The notes beneath the pieces were generated by a model. That model was given only the letters and a program-made list of their open reading frames with translations, was not told the DNA's origin and searched no databases. Shown one piece after another: positions 16,581 through 24,379 of a DNA stretch of 64,000 nt. This DNA is from Natranaeroarchaeum sp042663585 (GTDB lineage: Archaea > Halobacteriota > Halobacteria > Halobacteriales > Natronoarchaeaceae). The position numbers and the translations under genes are program-made. Position 1 is the first letter of the stretch, and every line of letters starts with the position of its first letter. The DNA lies in contig NZ_JBHTAN010000006.1 of the NCBI RefSeq assembly GCF_042663585.1, forward strand, positions 2,480,001-2,544,000, in the 5' to 3' direction.

Positions 16581-17548
16581 TCGACGACGGCGATACCCGC
16601 AAGCCGATCGCCGACCGTTACTGTCGCCTCTCGGGTGAGCGCGTAGAGGACGCCTTCACGCTCCGTACGGACGGTCTGGAGCGTCTCGTAGGTCGCCGGA
16701 TCGTACACCGTCCCGAGCGTCGACCCCTCGGGAATCGTCTCACCGAGTTCGTAATCGCCGGTGACCCGAAACAGCCCCGATCCAGTTGCGTCGACGTTGC
16801 CAAGGTGGTTGCGCGCGTCCTGTCTCTTGCCGTTTTCGACTGGCGACCCCGCCAGGATATCGAGTTCGCGGAGAACGTTGAACAGGCCCGTCACGCCGGT
16901 ATCGATTGCGGATTCGACGAACTGTTTGTTGTGTGCTAACTCGGGTGTGATCGCCGAAATCCCTTCGCGGGCCGCGGCGACCCGGAGTTTCCCGCCGAAG
17001 CCGCGCTCTTGCCACTCGTCGGGGGCGTCCTCGCCAGATGGCTCCGCCAGCAGGAGGTCGGTACCGAACGTCTCGGCCAGCGATCTGGAGCGGTCGTCGC
17101 CCTCCGTGTAGACGACGTGTGGGTACATATCCGGGCTTCCCGTGTGCAGGTCGACGACGATGTCGGCATCACCGGCGTACTCCCAGAGTTCGGCGGCCAT
17201 CCGCTGGTGGAGCGTCCCCTCGTCGTGGCCCGGCCAGACGCGGTTCATATTCGGGTTGACGCTGTCTAGCTGTTCGGGCGTCGTGTAGGAGACCCGATCG
17301 AAGGTTAGCGGGTTCGCCACAGGGACTGCGATCACCGTCCCCGCGCGAGTGTCGGCGGCAAGCCGGTCGTGAACTCGCCGGAGCACCTCGGTCCCGTTGA
17401 TCTCCCGGCCGTGCTGAGCGGCCTGGACGTACACCGTCGGCCCCGATTCGTCGCCCTCGTACCGGTGGATCGTCGTCGAAATCTCCGTCCCCGACGGAAG
17501 CCGTGCCAGGGTCACGCGCTCGGCCGCGTGTCCGGCGCTCTCGCTCAT
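16577..17548 (-). CDS. Succinylglutamate desuccinylase/aspartoacylase-family zinc hydrolase
   Basis: 323 residues from the ATG at 17548. An M14-related amidohydrolase: zinc ligands H and E in AAQHGREINGTEV near 43-55, the histidine of VDLHTGSPDMYPHVVY near 138, and the C-terminal glutamate in AITPELAHN. The C-terminal 90 residues form a beta-rich domain. Haloarchaea carry several such paralogues; which N-acyl amino acid is hydrolysed cannot be told. Divergent from a small membrane protein gene. Confidence 0.88.
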   Translation of the reverse strand: MSESAGHAAERVTLARLPSGTEISTTIHRYEGDESGPTVYVQAAQHGREINGTEVLRRVHDRLAADTRAGTVIAVPVANPLTFDRVSYTTPEQLDSVNPNMNRVWPGHDEGTLHQRMAAELWEYAGDADIVVDLHTGSPDMYPHVVYTEGDDRSRSLAETFGTDLLLAEPSGEDAPDEWQERGFGGKLRVAAAREGISAITPELAHNKQFVESAIDTGVTGLFNVLRELDILAGSPVENGKRQDARNHLGNVDATGSGLFRVTGDYELGETIPEGSTLGTVYDPATYETLQTVRTEREGVLYALTREATVTVGDRLAGIAVVD

Positions 17549-17686
17549 ACGTCCACCTTTGCGAGCACGATAATAGGCTTTCGCCACGGGACTCGTCTCT
17601 GCAGGCGCTCTCGGTCGGAGTTTCGGACTGGGAGGACTCCGGCCGTGAAAGGTAAGCTTATTATCATTCCTATCGAACTGTCGGGT

Positions 17687-18064
17687 ATGCCCTCCCGAGA
17701 AAACGCCGTCGTCGTAGTGTCCGCTCTGGCAACAATCACCGCCCTCGGAGTGCTGACCGCCGTGGAAGCGACGGTCGGGATGCCCGCCGACTGGGGCGCA
17801 GTCGTTGCGTTCCTGCTCTTTGTCGCATTCGGATACGTAGCCCCGCAAGCGTATCTGATGCGCGTCGACGACTCCGTCTCCAGCGCCTCGCGGATGGGCG
17901 TCGTCGTTCTCATGCTCGGTCTTCTCTCGGTGATGTTCACCGATACCGTCTCCGGCGTGCAACAGGACGTTATCTGGGGAACCGTCGTGGTGTCGGTACT
18001 TGCGGTCTTCGTGTATCAGGCGCGCGAGGGATACCGGCAGTCGGTCGCGAGCAACAGTGCGTAG
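17687..18064 (+). CDS. Small haloarchaeal membrane protein with four predicted TM segments
   Basis: 125 residues from the ATG at 17687, with a TATA-like CTTATTAT at about 17,657-17,664 at leaderless distance. Hydrophobic segments lie near 7-27, 35-56, 68-86 and 96-113. No catalytic motif seen and no family name assigned. It sits between the divergent aspartoacylase-like gene and the convergent ubaA. Confidence 0.75.
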   Translation: MPSRENAVVVVSALATITALGVLTAVEATVGMPADWGAVVAFLLFVAFGYVAPQAYLMRVDDSVSSASRMGVVVLMLGLLSVMFTDTVSGVQQDVIWGTVVVSVLAVFVYQAREGYRQSVASNSA

Positions 18065-18087
18065 CGCCACGGAGCACGAGACAGAAC

Positions 18088-18912
18088 TCAGTCGGCACCG
18101 ATCGAGCACGTCTCGACGTATTCGACGTCGTGGACGGACTCGATAGCGGGGTCGTCGCCACAGACCGGACAGTCCGGATTCTTGCGGATCTCGACCTCGT
18201 CGAACTCCATCGCCATCGCGTCGTAAAACAGGAGTCGACCATCGAGCAGGTCGCCCTGGCCGAGAATCATTTTCACCGCTTCGGTCGCCTGGATACAGCC
18301 GACTGTGCCCGGCAACACGCCCAACACGCCCGCCGTCGCGCAGTCGGCCACCATCCCATCCGGCGGCGCTTCGGGGAACACACAGCGGTAACACGGTGAG
18401 TCCTCGGTCGCGGGGAACGTGGTGATCTGGCCCTCGAACTGGAAGATTGCACCGTGGGTGAACGGCACCCCGGCAAGCGTGCAGGCGTCGTTGACGAGAT
18501 AGCGCGTCTGGAAGTTGTCACTGCCATCGATCACGAGGTCGTAGTCGGCAATCAGCGCATTGACGTTCTCCGTGGTGACGCGAGTCTCGTGTTTATCGAC
18601 GTCGACATCGGGGTTCAGCTCCGCGACGAACTCGGCGGCGCTATCGACTTTCGGCCGGCCGACGTCGTCGTCGCCGTGGATCACCTGGCGCTGGAGGTTC
18701 GACCGCTCGACGACGTCGTTGTCGGCGATGCCGATGCGGCCGACGCCCGCCGCGGCAAGATACTGGATGATTGGCGCGCCAAGCCCACCCGCACCGATCA
18801 CGAGCACCGAGGCGTCGAGCAGGCGCTTTTGCCCGTCCGGTCCCACGTCGTCCATGATGACGTGCCGAGAGTACCGGTCCAGTTGGACCGGGTCGAGGTT
18901 CAGATCGCTCAT
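18088..18912 (-). CDS. ubaA: SAMP-activating E1-like enzyme UbaA (HesA/MoeB/ThiF family)
   Basis: Adenylates the C-terminal glycine of ubiquitin-like SAMP proteins for protein conjugation (sampylation), tRNA thiolation and molybdopterin synthesis, as shown for Haloferax volcanii UbaA. 274 residues. The Rossmann GAGGLG is at 40-45, with the adenylation residues of DNDVVERSNLQRQ near 64-76. The active-site cysteine is C191 in VADCATAG, and zinc cysteines are C174/C177 and C248/C251. All key residues are present. Divergent from a rhodanese gene, which echoes the E1-rhodanese fusion in eukaryotic Uba4/MOCS3. Confidence 0.93.
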   Translation of the reverse strand: MSDLNLDPVQLDRYSRHVIMDDVGPDGQKRLLDASVLVIGAGGLGAPIIQYLAAAGVGRIGIADNDVVERSNLQRQVIHGDDDVGRPKVDSAAEFVAELNPDVDVDKHETRVTTENVNALIADYDLVIDGSDNFQTRYLVNDACTLAGVPFTHGAIFQFEGQITTFPATEDSPCYRCVFPEAPPDGMVADCATAGVLGVLPGTVGCIQATEAVKMILGQGDLLDGRLLFYDAMAMEFDEVEIRKNPDCPVCGDDPAIESVHDVEYVETCSIGAD

Positions 18913-19035
18913 ACGTACTGTTTGGACCAGGACTCGAATAAACGGGACGGTTCAGGAGGGCACTCCGACAGCGGATCGGCAGAACATCGCGCTGCCGAAG
19001 CCCTTTACCCGAATCGAACCGAACAACCGATATTG

Positions 19036-19356
19036 ATGGTCGAGGATATCGCACCCGAAACGGTCAACGAGAAGTTGGAGAACGGCGACAACCTGCAGGT
19101 CGTCGACATCCGCCGGCCGCCCCAGTTCGCCCGAGGGCACATCCCCGGCGCCGAGAACGTTCCGTTCCCCGAACTCCCCCAGCGCGTCGACGAGCACGAC
19201 TGGGGCGACGAAATCGTCGTCGTCTGCCCGGTCGGCAAGAGTTCACAGAAGGCCGCACGGATGCTCGAATCGTACGAGGGCGTCGACGAGGACGCTCGCG
19301 TGCTCAATCTCGAAGGCGGCTATCGCGCCTGGGAGTTCGACCTCGAAGAGGCCTGA
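19036..19356 (+). CDS. Single-domain rhodanese-like sulfurtransferase
   Basis: 106 residues from the ATG at 19036; a TTG lies one codon upstream. Rhodanese hallmarks are VVDIRRPPQFARGHIPGA near 22-39 and the active loop VCPVGKSS with catalytic C64. It could carry persulfide sulfur. Divergent from ubaA with 123 bp between starts, so a shared role in SAMP or tRNA thiolation is reasonable but inferred. Confidence 0.92.
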   Translation: MVEDIAPETVNEKLENGDNLQVVDIRRPPQFARGHIPGAENVPFPELPQRVDEHDWGDEIVVVCPVGKSSQKAARMLESYEGVDEDARVLNLEGGYRAWEFDLEEA

Positions 19357-19517
19357 TCCGAACTGTACTGCCGTCAGTCGTGTATCACCGACAGGACCGT
19401 CCGACGGAGCGAGCTATTAGGTGTGACAAACTTGCCATATTACTATAGATAGTTGTACGTTCGTCCACGGATCCGTTGGTTTGCGGAGGAACTGGCAAGG
19501 GTTTCCCGGCCACCAAG

Positions 19518-19525
19518 CTTTATTA
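19518..19525 (+). promoter_or_regulatory. TATA box of zinc-finger microprotein gene
   Basis: CTTTATTA 27-34 nt before the ATG at 19552, consistent with a leaderless transcript. Confidence 0.6.
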
Positions 19526-19551
19526 GCGTGGTGTGTGAACAGGTACCGTGT

Positions 19552-19740
19552 ATGGCGTCCGCACCCAACGATGCCGGAGACGATCTGATCGACAACTTCC
19601 TTTCACGTCACGGCCACGAAACAGAACCCGTAGGATGGGAGCGGAACTATAACAAGCTACAGTGTCCGGAATGTGGCGGTCTCCACGACGAAGACGCATC
19701 CAGTTGCTCCGTCTGTGGTTGGTCGCCGACCCGACCGTAA
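19552..19740 (+). CDS. Zinc-finger microprotein
   Basis: 62 residues. The C-terminal half has two CxxC knuckles, CPECGG and CSVCGW, forming one zinc ribbon; the N-terminal half is acidic and probably helical. The ATG at 19552 is set by a well-placed TATA box, and an upstream in-frame extension is unlikely. Haloarchaea have many such zinc microproteins, several tied to stress or biofilm phenotypes; the role of this one is unknown. Confidence 0.8.
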   Translation: MASAPNDAGDDLIDNFLSRHGHETEPVGWERNYNKLQCPECGGLHDEDASSCSVCGWSPTRP

Positions 19741-19887
19741 CGAAGGAGAGACGACTCGCTGTTCGACGTTTTTTTGCAATCGTGCTCCGGAGCAGTGCCT
19801 CTGTGAGTGCCGGAGCCCATGCCGTCGCGTTCGACCGTTCGCTCCGGGAAGCCATCTGTAATTCTTAGGCCGATATCGCCAGTAAAA

Positions 19888-19894
19888 TTATATA
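19888..19894 (+). promoter_or_regulatory. TATA box
   Basis: TTATATA about 32-38 nt upstream of the ATG at 19926. Confidence 0.55.
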
Positions 19895-19925
19895 GATGGC
19901 TTCCTCACGTTCCTCTGGAGAACGC

Positions 19926-20084
19926 ATGCCACACTGTCAGAACTGCAATTCGTTTGTCACAGTCGATTACGCGCGAGTGTTCACGCCCCGCGGCGTTGAC
20001 GAACCGCGGGTCTGCCCGCAGTGTGACGACCTGATTCGGGAGGGAAGCGACGTCCGCGAAGCCCGCTCGTCCCGGGGGAACTGA
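19926..20084 (+). CDS. Zinc-ribbon microprotein (DUF7563-like)
   Basis: 52 residues from the ATG at 19926; a frame-compatible ATG ten codons upstream (19896) would sit too close to the TATA box. CQNC and CPQC knuckles flank VTVDYARVFTPRGVDEP, which I recognise from the haloarchaeal DUF7563 family. Function unknown. It is the second zinc microprotein in 500 bp, directly before a UvrD-type helicase gene on the same strand. Confidence 0.75.
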   Translation: MPHCQNCNSFVTVDYARVFTPRGVDEPRVCPQCDDLIREGSDVREARSSRGN

Positions 20085-20146
20085 CCGCTGATAGGCCCAG
20101 AGCGAAGCCACGGGGCTTATAGTGTTTCGTATAGTGATACTGTGTA

Positions 20147-21991
20147 ATGACTGCAGCCGATACGTCCGTCACCCGCCTGTTCGGTGGTCCTGGAAGCGGG
20201 AAGACGACGGCGCTTCTCGACCGGGTCGAAGACCTTCTGGAAGACGGAACGGTGAGCCAGCGTGACGTGCTCGTCGTCTCCTACACACGGGCCGCCGCCG
20301 CGGAGATCCGCGAACGGCTGGCCGAGCGACTCGACGAGAACCCACGAGCACTCAAGGGCAACGTCTGCACGATGCACGCGAAGGCCTACGAACTGCTCGA
20401 TCTCTCCCGGAACGACGTCGTCGGCGAGTCCGACAAGGAGGAGTTCTGTGAGGACTACGGTATCGAGTTCGAGGACGAGTACGGCGGTGGGGGCCGACGA
20501 ACCGCCCGGTCGACGACGCTTGGCAACAAGATCATCGCGACGAGCCAGTGGCTCCAGCGCACCCAGCGTGACGTCTCCGACTGGTACGACGTACCGTTCA
20601 AGTGGGACGTCGAGGAGATCCGACTGCCGCCGGACGTCGATCCGAACGCACAGGACGGCGGGAAGTACACGCCGACCTGGCCGAGCGACGACGACCGTGT
20701 CGACGTTCCCGAAGCGATCCGTGCCTGGCGGAACTACAAGGGCGATCAGGGGGTCGTCGGCTTCGCCGACATGCTCGAACGCGTCAAACAGCGCTCCCTC
20801 CTCCCGAACGTCGACTACCTGGTGATCGACGAGTTTCAGGACATCACCAAACTGCAGTACGGCGTCTACGAGGAGTGGAAACCGTACATGCAGAAGGTGC
20901 TGATCGCCGGCGACGACGATCAGGTCGTCTACTCCTGGCAGGGTGCCGATCCCGCCCTGCTGCTCGACGAGGAAGTCGACGAGGACGTCATTCTGCCGAA
21001 CTCCTACCGGCTCCCCTCGAACGTCCTGAACGTCGTCAACCGGGAGATCCAACATATCGACCAGCGCCAGGACAAGGACCTGAACCCGCGCAAGGAGGGC
21101 GGCGTCGTACAGGGCGAGGAAAGCCCCTCCATGCTCGACCTGGTTCGGGAGGTCCGCGCGACGGTCGATGAGACCGACGAGGAGACCGTGATGTTGCTGT
21201 TCCGGGCGCGCTACCAGATGTTCCAGTTCATCGACGAGTTCATCACCGAAGGGATCCCGTTCAGCGTCCTCACCGACCAGCGGATGTGGACCGACCGGCT
21301 GACCCAGTTCGTCCAGGCGATCGAGGCACTCGACACCGACGAACCGATCAACGGTCTGGAAGCGCGCCGACTGGCCGACATGCTCGCGGATTCGGCCTTC
21401 GGCTCGAACGACCGCGACGAACTGTTCGACGCCATCGAAGACCGCGAGGAGGAAGCGGGCGTCGACGACATCGTAAACCTCACCATCGAACCGGACCTGA
21501 TCGGCGAGCACGTCCCGTTCATGCCCGGCCCGAAGTCCGCGGCCGACATGTCCCGAAAAGTGACGAGTTTCCAGAAAAAGAGCGTCACCGCCTACTTCGC
21601 CGTCGGCGAGTATATCGGGATGGACACCGAGCGCGTCCGACTGGGCACGATCCACAGCGCGAAAGGCCGCGAGGCCGACCACGTCTTCGTCGGCACCGAC
21701 CTGACCGAGAAGGTCGTCGAGCAGATGGCCGCCACGGTCGAGGATCCGACCGACGTCCCCGGCTGTGAGGAGTTCACGAAGACGACCAACCCCGTCCCGA
21801 CGCTGACCGACAACGAACGGCGCGTCTTCTACGTCGGGATGAGCCGTGCTCGCGAGCGACTCGTCATCATGGAGAACCTGGTCAGTGGCGCGCCCACACT
21901 CCCCATCGACGTCTTGCTCCACAACGAACCCGACGAGCGGCCCATCGACGACCTGTTGATAGAAGCACGAGAGCCCCTCGAAGCACAGTAA
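20147..21991 (+). CDS. UvrD/Rep-type superfamily 1 DNA helicase
   Basis: 614 residues. SF1A motifs in order: Walker A GGPGSGKTT near 13-21, SYTRAAAAEIRERL (Ia), VIDEFQDITKLQ (II, DEFQD), AGDDDQVVYSWQGAD (III), PNSYRLPSNVLN (IV), GTIHSAKGREADHVF (V), and FYVGMSRARERLVI (VI). All ATPase residues are present. It probably acts in DNA repair or in removing proteins from DNA. A TATA-like element around 20,116 precedes the start at leaderless distance. Five nt separate it from the M24 gene. Confidence 0.93.
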   Translation: MTAADTSVTRLFGGPGSGKTTALLDRVEDLLEDGTVSQRDVLVVSYTRAAAAEIRERLAERLDENPRALKGNVCTMHAKAYELLDLSRNDVVGESDKEEFCEDYGIEFEDEYGGGGRRTARSTTLGNKIIATSQWLQRTQRDVSDWYDVPFKWDVEEIRLPPDVDPNAQDGGKYTPTWPSDDDRVDVPEAIRAWRNYKGDQGVVGFADMLERVKQRSLLPNVDYLVIDEFQDITKLQYGVYEEWKPYMQKVLIAGDDDQVVYSWQGADPALLLDEEVDEDVILPNSYRLPSNVLNVVNREIQHIDQRQDKDLNPRKEGGVVQGEESPSMLDLVREVRATVDETDEETVMLLFRARYQMFQFIDEFITEGIPFSVLTDQRMWTDRLTQFVQAIEALDTDEPINGLEARRLADMLADSAFGSNDRDELFDAIEDREEEAGVDDIVNLTIEPDLIGEHVPFMPGPKSAADMSRKVTSFQKKSVTAYFAVGEYIGMDTERVRLGTIHSAKGREADHVFVGTDLTEKVVEQMAATVEDPTDVPGCEEFTKTTNPVPTLTDNERRVFYVGMSRARERLVIMENLVSGAPTLPIDVLLHNEPDERPIDDLLIEAREPLEAQ

Positions 21992-21996
21992 GCCGG

Positions 21997-23136
21997 ATGA
22001 GCGGATCGAAAGCGCCTGCAACAGCCGATTTCGACTGGTTGGCTGCCGAACTCGCTGGGCGCGACGCCACCGGATTCGTCCACGTGGGCCACGACTCGTC
22101 GATCCGGTACTGCACCGGCTACGACGGCGCTACACCTGTCGCGTTCGTCTACACCTCGAAAGCGGCAGTGCTCTGTCTGCCGACGACGGTCGAGGGCGTC
22201 CCGGAGTTCTCCAGCATGGTCCGGCGGTTCGATGCACGACGCCGACATCCCGGGCAGGCGGCGGCGAGCGTGCTCGACGAACAATCGGGAGAGACGACGG
22301 GAACCGTTCTCGTCCCCCCGCCGATTCCTCACGACGCCGCGCTCTATCTCGAAGAGGCGGGCTACGAACTGGCGTCGAGCGACGTCGTCGAGCGCGCCCG
22401 CCGGGAGAAAACGGAGTGGGAGCAGACCCGCACCACGTTCGCACAGGGCGTCGCCGTCGAAGGAGTCGACCGGGCACGCGCGGTGCTCGCCGAGGCGGAG
22501 CACTCCGGCAATCGGCTACTCTGGGATGGCGAACTGTTGACGGCTACTCGCCTGCGAGGAGCTATCGACGAGGCGATGGTCGCCGCAGGTGGCCTCCCGA
22601 GCGGCACCACACGGGTCGGCGTCGGCGGGCCGCCCGAGACGCCGAGCGTCGACGTACCGATTCCGCAAGCCGCGACGGTTACGGTCGACGTTGCACCGCG
22701 GGTGCCAGCAGGCTATCACGGTCACCTCACTCGCACTCTCGTCGTCGACGGCGATGGGGGCTGGAACCGCCGCGCCCACGTCGCAGTGACGAACGCCCGG
22801 TCTGCCGCACTGGCGACGCTCGACGCGGGGGCGGGCGTCACGACGGGCGAACTCCACCGCGAACTGGTCGCCGAACTCGGCGCATACGGCTTCGACCCGT
22901 CGCCGGAGTCCGGCGACGTCATCGCGAACCTCGGCCACGGCGTCGGCCTCGACCCGTACGAGTCGCCGCCTGTCGACGGGACGGCCGAACTCCCCGCCGG
23001 CACAGTGCTGGCGCTCCGGCCGGGACTGGCCACATCCGAGCACGGCTACGTGGCTGTGGGGGATCTGATACTCGTCGAAGAGGACGGCGCACGGCCGGTC
23101 GTCGAGTATCCGCCGGGGATGCAGGTCGGCGACTGA
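21997..23136 (+). CDS. M24-family (Xaa-Pro aminopeptidase fold) protein, likely catalytically degenerate
   Basis: 379 residues with an N-terminal creatinase-like domain (1-140) and a C-terminal pita-bread domain. Of the five metal ligands of M24 enzymes, D231 (TVDVAP) and H314 (NLGHGVG) remain. The second Asp is H243 (YHGHLTRT, usual pattern SDxTR), the first Glu is R341 (LALRPGL, usual EPG), and the last Glu is G355 (VAVGDLILV, usual RIED). A dinuclear site therefore looks lost. The reading frame is intact and acidic, so a non-enzymatic binding role is plausible. Probably co-transcribed with the helicase gene. Confidence 0.85.
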   Translation: MSGSKAPATADFDWLAAELAGRDATGFVHVGHDSSIRYCTGYDGATPVAFVYTSKAAVLCLPTTVEGVPEFSSMVRRFDARRRHPGQAAASVLDEQSGETTGTVLVPPPIPHDAALYLEEAGYELASSDVVERARREKTEWEQTRTTFAQGVAVEGVDRARAVLAEAEHSGNRLLWDGELLTATRLRGAIDEAMVAAGGLPSGTTRVGVGGPPETPSVDVPIPQAATVTVDVAPRVPAGYHGHLTRTLVVDGDGGWNRRAHVAVTNARSAALATLDAGAGVTTGELHRELVAELGAYGFDPSPESGDVIANLGHGVGLDPYESPPVDGTAELPAGTVLALRPGLATSEHGYVAVGDLILVEEDGARPVVEYPPGMQVGD

Positions 23137-23343
23137 TCAGGACGAACCGAGAAAATACTTCAGTCCCATCGCCCAGAACGACGCGAAAAAGACGACGGCA
23201 GCGGCGATACCGATCGTCTGGTCGTCGATTCCGAACGGGGAGAGGACGACGTTCAATACGAGCAGTACGGCGAAAAAGCCGACGAGGCCGACGAATACGG
23301 ACACCGCCATCCCGAGTTCACCGGCGAACGATCGAAGAGCCAT
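23137..23343 (-). CDS. Small two-TM membrane protein
   Basis: 68 residues from the ATG at 23343, beginning MALRSFAGELGMAVSVF. Hydrophobic segments lie near 10-33 and 43-62. Its stop abuts the stop of the convergent M24 gene. Haloarchaeal-type hypothetical; no function suggested. Confidence 0.7.
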   Translation of the reverse strand: MALRSFAGELGMAVSVFVGLVGFFAVLLVLNVVLSPFGIDDQTIGIAAAVVFFASFWAMGLKYFLGSS

Positions 23344-23425
23344 ACGGATCCGTCTGTGGACGGATGATAAATACATTTGCATAGCCGTTGGTGTTGCAGT
23401 AAAATTGAAGAAATATACTATGCGA

Positions 23426-23689
23426 TCACTCGTGCTCGGGCGGCGCGTCGGAGTCAGCCTCGTCGGGGTCCCGGATGAACCGTCCGACGGTCTTCTTCGC
23501 GACGATCGAGGGCACGTCGAACGGGGTCGTCAGGAACCGTTCCGCGAGCACCATTACGACGCCGAGACCGACGAACAGCAGTCCGATCGAGTTGCCGGCG
23601 AGATAGATGTTACTGCCCGCGTAGACCATCGGAATGGCGACGGCGAGCGCGCCGACCATCGTCAGCGACTCGAAAAAGCCCAGTTGCAT
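23426..23689 (-). CDS. Small two-TM haloarchaeal membrane protein
   Basis: 87 residues: membrane segments near 8-28 and 32-50 are followed by a cytoplasmic-looking tail with FLTTPFDVPSIVAKKTVGRF and an acidic end. Resembles a conserved haloarchaeal family (possibly DUF7533). It lies 82 nt upstream of the next two-TM gene on the same strand. Confidence 0.72.
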   Translation of the reverse strand: MQLGFFESLTMVGALAVAIPMVYAGSNIYLAGNSIGLLFVGLGVVMVLAERFLTTPFDVPSIVAKKTVGRFIRDPDEADSDAPPEHE

Positions 23690-23754
23690 CGGGTCGACGT
23701 AGGCGCGGCGACGACAAAAACACTCCGGGCTTGCTCGGCGGGCGTGTGGAGTGA

Positions 23755-24189
23755 TTACGCCTGTGAGTAGGTCATCCGCACCAGCGGTTCGACACCGCCC
23801 TCTGGCACCTCCATCTCGGGGTCGAACAGATCGAAGCCGACCGATTCGTAGTACGGCACTAGCCCGCGCCGACAGAGCAGGGAGAGCCCGGCGACCTCCT
23901 GGAGGTCGGGATGCTCGACGACCGCCGTCATCAGCGTCTCGCCGAGGCCCTCCCCGCGGTAGTCCGTCGCGACTAGCACGTCAAAGACGTTCGCGTAGTA
24001 GGTTTAATCGGTCAGCACGCGCGCCGAGGCCACGAGTTCGCCGTCCGCTTCGAGTCCCACGGCGACCTCCGTCCCGGCGAGCGCGCGGCGGACGTCCTCG
24101 ACGTTACGGTCCTCCCACTACTCGTACTCCTCGTAGAGGGCGGTCAGTGCCGGGGCGTCGTCGGGGGAGAGATCACGGACAGTCGTCAT
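23755..24189 (-). pseudogene. GNAT acetyltransferase gene with two in-frame stop codons
   Basis: A single frame of 144 codons from the ATG at 24189 to the TAA at 23755 encodes a GNAT fold: the start MTTVRDLSPDDAPALTALY, and the acetyl-CoA loop region VLVATDYRGEGLGETLM near residue 70. It is interrupted by TAG at 24118-24120 (after EEYE, before WEDRNV) and TAA at 24004-24006 (between LTD and TYYANVFD). The frame is otherwise unbroken. Related proteins usually have Trp/Tyr-type codons at these places, so each stop could be one base change. Recent inactivation is most likely; sequencing error must be excluded. Confidence 0.85.
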
Positions 24190-24358
24190 CGAGTGAGGTG
24201 TATTCGGGCGTTCGACAACGGTGTTTCGGTCCATACTTCGAAAAGCATAGCTTATTACTTCGTATTCTGTAGTCTGTCGCTTCGAGTTCGATAAGCCGAT
24301 GAGCGGTGTGTACGTCGACGAGCGGTCCGACCGGCCGGAAAGAGCAACTGTTAGGGGC

Positions 24359-24375
24359 CGGGCAGGCCATGCCCG
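24359..24375. promoter_or_regulatory. Dyad between TATA and start of hmgA
   Basis: CGGGCA-GGCCA-TGCCCG is a perfect 6-bp inverted repeat ending 4 nt before the hmgA ATG. A TATA-like CTGTTAGG lies at about 24,348-24,355. The dyad covers the expected RNA start of a leaderless transcript, a position where a repressor could act. Confidence 0.4.
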
Positions 24376-24379
24376 TACC

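Noticed and set aside
20117..22021. 634-codon open frame antisense to the UvrD-type helicase
   Set aside because: GC-rich haloarchaeal genes leave long antisense frames open; this one has no family motifs while the sense strand has complete SF1 motifs.
21997..23136. Annotation as active Xaa-Pro aminopeptidase
   Set aside because: Three of five metal ligand positions are substituted, so only the fold is claimed.
24004..24120. Stop-codon recoding (for example pyrrolysine) in the GNAT gene
   Set aside because: One stop is TAG but the other is TAA; no recoding element is seen, so nonsense mutation is simpler.
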